A model generated the notes under the pieces. That model ran no database searches. It was not told where the DNA came from and saw only the letters and a program-made list of their open reading frames with translations. Shown here piece after piece: positions 57,100 to 64,000 of a DNA stretch of 64,000 nucleotides (position 1 is the first letter of the stretch; the number at the start of each line of letters is the position of its first letter). A program made the translations under genes and the position numbers. The DNA is from Ctenosaura bakeri (taxonomy: Eukaryota > Chordata > Lepidosauria > Squamata > Iguanidae), in contig CAOLHI010000492.1 of the NCBI GenBank assembly GCA_948474755.1, forward strand, positions 496,001 to 560,000, in the 5' to 3' direction.

Positions 57100-57960
57100 G
57101 ATGAAATGACAACCTGTTTATCAAGGTCCTATGGCTTCCTACCAAGAGTCTCATAATCTTTTGTGATATCCTGAAGGTTTTGCCGTATAGTATCATTGGT
57201 TTCCCCATGGGTTAAAAGAGAAGGATAATGGTTCATTGGGCTTGACAAATTATGTCAACTGTTCTGTTACACCATGGATTTGTGTCCCAGGGAAACAAAA
57301 CACCCTGTCAGACCTCTAAGCCACTGCTTCTGTTTCCCTCAACAGGGAATCCCCTACACCACCTCATGACTTTGCTGGGCACTGGCAGGGGCCATTCCAT
57401 GTGCTGAATCTTCCAAGGTCACCTGTGCATTCTCTGAGGACTGACACTGTTGCTCTTATTCCTATTCCTTGTCATCACTATTAAGGGAAATTGCTTTGGA
57501 TCAGTTCTGCATATCGAAGCTCACAGTGATCTCTGGTCCTTCTACTTCTATGTGTCATATTACTCCAAATGTCTGCTTCCTGACCTACCCCTCAAAGATA
57601 TTCCTTCTGTGTTTCTCATCCAGGATAGTCTGTTCCACTCTGACCAAAAAGATGCCATGCTCCCTAATATGCTGAAGAGAAGATACAAGGGCTTTGAGTT
57701 TCTGGATCTTCTCTTCCAGCAGAGCAGCTAACTTGCACTTGCTGCAGGTGTAATGACTCGCATACTCTGGCAAGAACACAAGCATACTACAGTTGTTGCA
57801 GGTGACTGCAGCAGCTCCCTCATCATCCATATTCAGTAGTCTTAACAAGGCACTAAAACATAACTCCGGGCTTCCCCTTCAAAACTCCTCCACATATCAC
57901 CTGTTGGCCTTGCCTGCTATCTGAGCTCCAAAGACTGGGACTGCAGCTATAATAGAGAGC
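57100..57960 (-). pseudogene. CR1/L2-type LINE ORF1 relic (PHD-like finger plus SGNH esterase)
   Basis: On the minus strand, ORF 57585-57848 carries a zinc-ligand arrangement CNNC...Y(T)CSKC, followed by KLAALLEEKIQKL, the ALLEEK helix of CR1/L2-clade ORF1 proteins. Farther along, HRSRRTRDHCELR (about 57510) and then, in a shifted frame, GDSLLRETEA (about 57330-57350), block I of SGNH hydrolases with its catalytic serine, and THGETNDT (about 57185-57200), the later G-x-N-D block. In these LINEs the ORF1 protein binds nucleic acid and has an esterase. Stops and frameshifts between the blocks make it dead. Sequence from 57850 to 57960 may be its leader. The missing ORF2 between it and the CR1 tail suggests deletion or two separate insertions. 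Confidence 0.8.
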
Positions 57961-58409
57961 TTGTGACTGCTAACTCCTCCCCAAACCAAGGCTCACTTCT
58001 TCTCAGCAGATGCCTTGCCCTCCAAGACCATGTACTTGGGCAGAGAATCTGAGTCTACTCAATAGAACAATAAAACAACTAAGAAGCAAGCAAGCCAGCC
58101 AGCCAGCCAGCCTCTTCCAAGATCACACAAACAGCCTCACCCCAACAGGCAGAACAGCCTTAATCAGCCACACTCTTCCAAAAGACTCTCCAGAGATGGG
58201 GAGGTTTAACCCAACAGATACAAGTTCACCTTATGCTATCTCTTCTACCACACCCATACAAAATGCCTGGGTGCTGTATGTAACAGACAGGTTCCTTCCC
58301 CCCACTGCAAACAGTGAGGGAAAACACAGCAGTTGAGGGGAGCTGTTTCCCATTTCTCATCTGCATTGATTACTCAATTCACTTCATTTGTAAAGCAACC
58401 AACATTGTT
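57961..58409. other. Unassigned sequence with AGCC repeat
   Basis: An AGCA/AGCC run lies at 58084-58112. No gene was recognised. Confidence 0.45.
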
Positions 58410-58805
58410 CTGGAGCTGGCATGCAGGGATCGCATGAGCAGCCTCTGCCGAAAGGCTCTCCCTTTCCTGCTGCTTCAGCTCTGCATGAGCTGTCTGCTCG
58501 CACGAGAGCCCCGCCTCTTCCTACCGCAGTGCAGCCTGGGACCTTCCCAGGATGCAATGGGGCATGAAGTGCAACCGGCCTGGCTCCAGATGCTCCGCAT
58601 GCCAGGTAAGTGCGCGCAGGGCCCTGGAGCAATGTGTGATCGCGCACCATTTTCGGCTTCTAGCCAAAAATGAAAAGGTGTGCAATCAGCCCCTGCTGAC
58701 TCCTGGAGCATTTTGCAATTCTGAGTACGTCGGGCAGATCACTCCTTGCAATCGCGCGACACTCCAGGCCCTCTTTCGCATGGTAAATGCCATGCGAAAA
58801 GGGCC
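58410..58805. mobile_element. Family C GC-rich hairpin element (copy C4), left end lost
   Basis: The right end is complete (CCATGCGAAAAGGGCC); the left end starts inside the arm (GGCATGCAGGGATCGCATGA). The central palindrome is at 58648-58672 (CATTTTCGGCTT / AGCCAAAAATG). CAG|GTAAGT occurs at 58603-58611, a perfect splice-donor word. Its CpG content is intermediate. Confidence 0.85.
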
Positions 58806-59039
58806 ATACATAGGGCTGCTGTACTTCAGTTCCCTAATATGAGCAACCTAGATGCATGGGGTTTCCATGAAATCCTACACTGCTTTCTTACAATGGTATG
58901 AAGGTAACTCATGATTCCTGAAGAATATGGCTGTGAAGCATGAACTCTCTTGGATTGTATCAGGCTGGTAATTCTTCGAATACACTCTTGGTAGTAGTTG
59001 TATTTCTACTATCTGAAAAACAGCTTAGATAAATATAGG
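58806..59039. other. Short unassigned spacer
   Basis: No feature was recognised between the family C copy and the L2 fragment. Confidence 0.5.
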
Positions 59040-59552
59040 GAGGCTCATCACCAAATTGATGACCAAGAGGTGATAAATTGACAGTAACAACTATTCAAAG
59101 AATAGTCATGACCTCTGTCAACACTGGAACCATCCACAATGATGACATCACAGATCTTCAAGAGATTGAAGGTATCTTCGCAGATGCTTCTCGTGGGAAC
59201 ATGGGAGAGGTCTTTCTCAGTGGCTGCTCCCAGGCTCTGGAACTCCCTTTCCAGAGCAGTCAGACTGGCACACTCTCTCCTCAATCAGGTAAAGACCTTT
59301 TTATTCAGTTCGATGTGTGATTGATCATATATGGTCTGTCTGATAGAATGTGCTAGATACTGTGTTGTTGACTGATGTTTAAGTTTTTCGTTATGCATTT
59401 TAATACTTTTTAAAATCTTGTTGAGTTTAATTATGTTTTAACTTTTGTATTCTATGGGTTTTAACTATGTCTTTTTAATTTTGTAAGCTACTTTGAGTCC
59501 CAACATGGGAAAAAAGTGCAGTTTAAATAAAGATGATGGTGATATCTGTGTA
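59040..59552 (+). mobile_element. L2-clade LINE 3' end (plus strand)
   Basis: The frame at 59139-59324 reads GTWERSFSVAAPRLWNSLS followed by LLNQVKTFLF, the conserved C-terminus of L2-clade ORF2 proteins. After the stop comes the 3' region ending TTTGTAAGCTACTTTGAGTC, AAATAAAGATGATGGTGAT: the usual L2 3' end with a short terminal tandem repeat. Everything upstream of the C-terminus is missing. Confidence 0.85.
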
Positions 59553-59707
59553 CTCTGCAAATTGTTACGTATTTTAGACGGCACTTAAATTTTGATTTTG
59601 ATTTTAATGTTCAAAATGTTGATTCATCTGCACAAAAGTTAATCAAACAACATAACTTCTGCCTACAGTGGAGCTGGGAGGGATCAGAAAGGATAACTAG
59701 ACTAGGC

Positions 59708-59846
59708 CAGTGGTTTTCAAGGAAGTGCCACACATTGCTGGACCACAGATCCCAGTATCCCTCCCCTCTAGCCATGCTGACTAGGGCTTCAAGAGTCTGA
59801 AATCCAGGAACACCTGGCCCCCTCCCTTCCTGGCTGAGAATCATTG
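59708..59846. mobile_element. Palindromic 'CTGGACCACAGATCCCAGT' element, hAT-like
   Basis: CAGTGGTTTTCAAGG opens and GGCTGAGAATCATTG closes (complement CAATGATTCTCAGCC). The centre has TCTAGCCATGCTGACTAGGG. The ends fit hAT, but no exact 8-bp duplication is visible. Confidence 0.55.
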
Positions 59847-60822
59847 AATAAGACTAACATTGCTGCTCTGCACGGTTAATTTTTTGGTTGGAAATCCAAA
59901 CTATTTGCAGCCAGTCATTTAAGCTATTATGTTAAAAGAAGACTTCATTCTTGAGCAGCTATTATCTACTTTCATTCTCAGTTCCACATCTTTTCCCTTA
60001 TCAGTGCAATGGGGGATAGTGGAAGATATTTATATTGGTTTTTTTACCAGTAAACTTTTAACACAACAGCAACTCTGTTAGAATAAGGGTTTCTCCTTAA
60101 TTGTTTCAACAACTAAATCCTATATTTCAGGTTTCACATCTACACAAGTGAAGAAAAAAGACCAGGTTGAGGGAGAAGAGAAAGCAGCTTGGAAAGAAAA
60201 TGTGAAGTTGAATTTCCAGGAAACCAACCTGTGACCCTGATCTTTTCATATTTCTGTAGGTAACTTTGTTTGCCTTAGTTTCTATACATTTCTTTACAGA
60301 TTCCAATAATGGAAGAAGGAGTGGATCCAAATCCAGCCAAATGCTGCATGCAACCTATAGATCATGGCAAACAGGACTGACAAATAAGAATAGTTAGGGC
60401 CAGGAGCAGCTCAGGAAACTTCCAGTCCACCTAGTTTAAACTTTTTTTTTTTTTTTTTTAGGAGTAGAGCAGGGAACTACAGGAGTTTGCTACAGATTCA
60501 GGTTCTCAGAAGAAACAGACAAACCTATCTACTATGGGTATCAGCAGCAGGAACATGATTCCTGTCCTCCAGCAGCAACTTATCTCCGTGGTTGAGTTCA
60601 AGGAGCAGGCAGCCTTTCCTTGACTGGCATTCTATCAGCAGGAAAGCAAGCTTCACAAAGAAATAGGCTCAACTTGTATGTATGTATGTATATATATATA
60701 TATATATGTGTGTGTATTGGAAATCTACTTCCAACCTTTGGAACGTATACTGTAACTTGGTTGTCACTTGTGGCAGTTACCACAATATTTTTTTTCAGCT
60801 TACCTTGTGTGTGTGTGTGTGT
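59847..60822. other. Unassigned sequence with simple repeats
   Basis: Poly-T at 60438-60460, a compound GTAT/TA/TG run at 60677-60716 and a GT run at 60806-60822. No gene was recognised. Confidence 0.5.
60677..60716. repeat. Compound (GTAT)n(AT)n(GT)n microsatellite
   Basis: GTATGTATGTATGTATATAT followed by a TA run and TGTGTGTGT. Confidence 0.9.
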
Positions 60823-61267
60823 GGCCCTTTCCGCAGCTTACCTTCTCATGCTGCTAGAGTTTGGGCCTTGTGTGAAAAGCCTGGGCGGGCAGGCAGGCTC
60901 TTGCAAGCCTCCTGCTTCCCTGCTGCTTGGGCTCCGCAGCTCCTTCCTGCTTGCGCGAGAGCCCCACCCGCACCCCACCCCTTCCTTCTGCAGTGCAGCC
61001 TGGGAGTTGTAGGCTGCACTGAGGAGAAGACGTGTGACAGGTCTGGCTCCAGAGGCTCCGCACTGCAGGTGAGTGCGGCCCAGGCCTGTGAGCCTTGCAC
61101 AAGCACAGCTTATTTTTGGCTAAAAGCCAAAAATAAGAAAATGCGTATTGCTGCGCTTGCGGGCCTTGAGCGTGGCGGAAATGGGTGTGTTTCATGCAGA
61201 CCACTCCTGACATTTACGCGATGCTCAAGGGGCCCTTTCACGTGTAAACTGCCATATGAAAAGGGCC
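60823..61267. mobile_element. Family C GC-rich hairpin element (copy C5), TSD TGT
   Basis: GGCCCTTTCCGCAGCTTACC opens and CATATGAAAAGGGCC closes. TGT occurs at 60820-60822 and 61268-61270; the left side lies in a GT run, so this TSD is less informative than the others. The central palindrome is at 61110-61137 (TTATTTTTGGCT / AGCCAAAAATAA). CAG|GTGAGT lies at 61066-61074, and the left end has the minus-strand word AAGGTAAGC. Confidence 0.85.
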
Positions 61268-61323
61268 TGTGTTTATGTGTAAATGTAGGTGTAAATATAG
61301 GTGAAGTGGTCACTTAACACATA

Positions 61324-62871
61324 GGCCATTTCCACATGAGAGGAGAGGAGCAGTTCACCGTGTGTCAAGAGCAGTATTTTTATACTTCAATTCAGAAACT
61401 GTGCTGTCTGCACACACTTACCCATTTACATCATACTACTGCAGAGAACAGCGGTTGTTGCATCTGCAACAGCAAGTCCCTGGCCACTTTCATTTTTCTC
61501 CTGTTATGACGGCTATGGGACCCAAGCAGGGGGCTCTCCGATATTACTTGATATCATTTAATTCGGCCCTGGCTAGACCACATTCAGAGGCTCTGCTGCA
61601 CGTGTTTGGGTTGGTTTCTGAAACAAGCACGTACTGGCTGCGGCTGACTAATCGTTCAAATTCCATTTCACATTCAAGCCAGCATTTCCCAGGCCTCACG
61701 TAGCTTCAGGGGACTCCCATACCCATACTTCACAATAGAGGCGTGGGTTCCCGCCAAATCATCCCTTTGGAGAAAGCCATCAGCTTACCGGCCACTCTTT
61801 TGTCTTTCAACGCTAATCCGATCAGGCTGACAGTGACCTCACCAGATCCTTTTGTCTAGCGCCAAAACTCTTTTATTCCCTACTTGGTTTGCCATAGCCA
61901 ACAGGCATATTTCACCCTATAAAAAGTCCCCATTTTGGGACCTCGTTGGTTCCTCTTGAGCTGCCATCCAGACCTGCTGCCGGTAGGTTCAAGAGTTCCC
62001 CTCAGCAATCAGCGCTGAGCCCCGTCATTCATCGCTCCAGATTCTGCAGGACATTGCGACCAGGTGTCATATCACCCATTGTTCCCCCAATTCTCTTTCT
62101 TATTCTTTTGGTTACTTAGCGTGCGTGTGTTTGGTTTACCTTGCCCTTGTTTAATAAAGTTGTTATCATTGTAACCTGGCCTGCTCATTGCCCAGAAGCC
62201 GTAGACGTTGGGTTAAAAGATCTCGTTAAGTTACCCTGCCTCTCACATGTCAAAACAGTGCTCAAGCTAATTTCCCCCAATTTGGTTTTGATTGACAAGT
62301 GGGTGCCCCTCACGGGACACCCCCAGTTTTCAGGGTAACACTCCCTCACCCCACCTTGCCATTGCTGATTGGTCTGTTTAAAAAAATAAATAAATACATT
62401 TCTGCATTGCTATGCTTGTGCATAGGTATGTATGTTTCTTGATACATGGAAAAAACACATCTTAATAGTTCATTACCAGGTCCGTTACCAGATCCACTCT
62501 CTTCCCACTGTCTGTTTAATGCATGAAGATAATAATGATGGCAGCCTGTCCTTTCATGGGTGGAGAGAGATAGGTACTGAAATGATGGAAGGGACAGCCT
62601 GAGAACACCCATAGCCAGCCACTTCTTCACTGTGAATCAATGTTACACTTCTGCATGTAGGCAAAAAATGAAGCAGAATCAGTTTGGGAGATTTACATTG
62701 AGGTCTTTCCGGTTTTCAGATACAGCAGTTTCTCAGCTCAGTGAACTGTGCTAGGACCTGAAAACATGCAGAACTAAGAGGAAAACTACAACACTAAAAC
62801 GCTACAATATGCAGACAGGTGGGTAAGAATTCAAGGTGACTACAAAGTATCAACCTTGTGTGGAAATGGCC
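61324..62871. mobile_element. Family D DNA element, split by a solo LTR, TSD ATA
   Basis: GGCCATTTCCACATGAGA opens and TTGTGTGGAAATGGCC closes, matching over about 14 bp as an inverted repeat. ATA is exactly duplicated at 61321-61323 and 62872-62874. It contains the solo LTR at 61502-62340, and the remaining body is about 700 bp. The interior is unlike families A to C. No transposase motif was recognised, although an ORF (62346-62630, minus) lies in it. PIF/Harbinger-type by TSD and termini. Confidence 0.72.
61502..62340 (+). mobile_element. Solo LTR of an endogenous-retrovirus-like element (LTR4)
   Basis: Starts TGTTATGACGGCTATGG and ends TTCAGGGTAACA. CTCC is exactly duplicated at 61498-61501 and 62341-62344. 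CCTATAAAAAGTCCC gives a TATA box at 61918-61925; AATAAA is at 62153-62158. Shortest of the four (839 bp). It sits in the family D element and has no internal retroviral sequence. Confidence 0.9.
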
Positions 62872-64000
62872 ATAGTCAAAAAGGAGGAAATACATCACCA
62901 AAAAAGAACAAAAGAGATTGTGCATTTGGAAAATAATAAAAGGACACATTTGGTACATTAGTAGAAGAATATATTCAAATTTGGAAACAATTATGATAGA
63001 TGAAAGAGAAATACAATATATAGGCTGTAATTCTACATTGTGTGGGCAGAGTATCCCTTTGCCCCCAACAGGCAGCTTAAAGATGCTGGCTAGGCAAGGG
63101 AGTAGAAATGAGCAGACAGTTTACAGCTGGAGATAACTGCTGGGTTAACTTCCTGGACCTTCAGTGAGATCTTACTATAGCTATGGGAGATCCAGTTCAG
63201 CTTACTGCTCAGAGTACTTCTTGGGTGTCTCTTCCTCCCCCTAATCAGCCAGTAAATGCCCATGGCAGCATGCTCTAGCATGGGGGGAGGCATTGCACAA
63301 AGAGTTAGAGCATTTCCTTCTGTAACATCTGAAAAAGGACACTTACTCATGTAACCAGAGGGCTACAAATATTATTTTGTAACCTCGGGTAACATGCAGA
63401 TATATCAACAGGATTATGGCCATGGCATTGTGCATTATGAGGTGATGTACCATTGCAGCCTGCTGTGCACATGCTAATTAACTGCATTTTCAGGAACCTT
63501 GCTGTTCCTTCTTTTGGTTATTTATCTTTCAAAGCAGAACTTGACAGCCCTTAAAATACAGGATGGCTTCCAAAAGAGGAACTTCCAAAAGAGGAACTTT
63601 CACTATAAGGTATGATACGTTATCACTTTTTGTTCACTCTGTTGTGAGGACAGGACTTCAGAATACCTGGCATGCCTGAATCAACAAGCTGGGCCATGGG
63701 GCAACCCTATGCGCCATGGAGTTTACAGTAAAAAGTGGTGTGTTTCTTTGGACTGCAAATATTATTTTGTTTGAGTTGTAAATAGAGGCGTTTTGTTTGG
63801 GTTATAAACATTGCAGAGAAGCCAGAGAAATTCAGTTTTCTGTATTGTGATAAGAACTGACCTAATCCATACCTCCCAGGCTGATGTTTGGATTGGAACT
63901 TTGCTATTCATTGGCCTTCACACTTCCCAAATATTCTGATGCAGTTCTTGGCTCAAAATGTGTAGCAATGTGGTTTTAAAGGGGTATTTTGAGACATAGG
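62872..64000. other. Unassigned sequence to the end of the window
   Basis: No exon was recognised. A perfect 15-bp tandem duplication (unit CTTCCAAAAGAGGAA) lies at 63567-63596. ORFs at 62918-63136 and 63090-63350 have no family resemblance. Confidence 0.45.

Noticed and set aside
60820..61270. TGT duplication of C5 as strong TSD evidence
   Set aside because: The left copy lies in a GT microsatellite, so it could match by chance; it is only counted as consistent.

Overview
This window reads as non-coding nuclear DNA of a vertebrate, most likely a squamate reptile (a lizard; iguanian affinity is only a guess). The reasons are the mixture of interspersed repeats: a tRNA-derived SINE of the type common in squamates, L1, CR1 and L2 LINE remains in one locus, a SPIN-like hAT element, a MER2-like Tigger element and endogenous-retrovirus-like solo LTRs. 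The background is AT-rich and full of microsatellites. I found no host protein-coding exon, rRNA or functional tRNA gene. Nearly all open reading frames are chance ORFs or decayed transposon genes, so the window is probably intergenic or deep intronic.

Layout. 1-10 kb: a MER2/Tigger-like DNA element (586-783), a SPIN-like hAT element with a perfect 8-bp target-site duplication (TSD) and a GC-rich core (3086-3778), a GC-rich hairpin element (4026-4445) and several short palindromic elements. 10-18 kb: one nearly full-length, dead L1 (about 10164-17818, near-perfect 10-bp TSD). It sits inside an older TTTTCTGCACAG-rich repeat, and its 5' region has been split by a young CpG-dense hairpin element (10313-10865). 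18-37 kb: mostly unique sequence, one solo LTR (26842-27726) and a four-element nest (27938-28785). 37-52 kb: two more solo LTRs (37290-38157, 50467-51363), a local duplication that preserves the empty site of one of them, CR1 and SINE copies, and a probable tyrosine-recombinase-type retroelement fragment. 52-64 kb: a low-repeat stretch that may be a conserved regulatory element, decayed CR1/L2-type ORF1 with PHD-like and SGNH parts, an L2 3' end, three more GC-rich hairpin elements, and a DNA element (61324-62871) split by a fourth solo LTR.

Unifying observation. At least a dozen insertions share GGCC termini followed by a pyrimidine-rich run. Where both ends survive, most are flanked by an exact 3-bp duplication (TTA, TTA, TTA, ATA, ATA, ATA, TAA, AGA, TGT, CTG). 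This is the signature expected of non-autonomous PIF/Harbinger-type elements. They fall into at least four families, called here A (about 200 bp), B (about 210 bp, GGGCCC termini, TSDs not verified), C (about 420-550 bp, GC-rich) and D (about 700 bp). Family C has nested palindromes and splice-donor-like sequences facing outward and inward. The nests give a relative chronology, with one family C copy clearly young.
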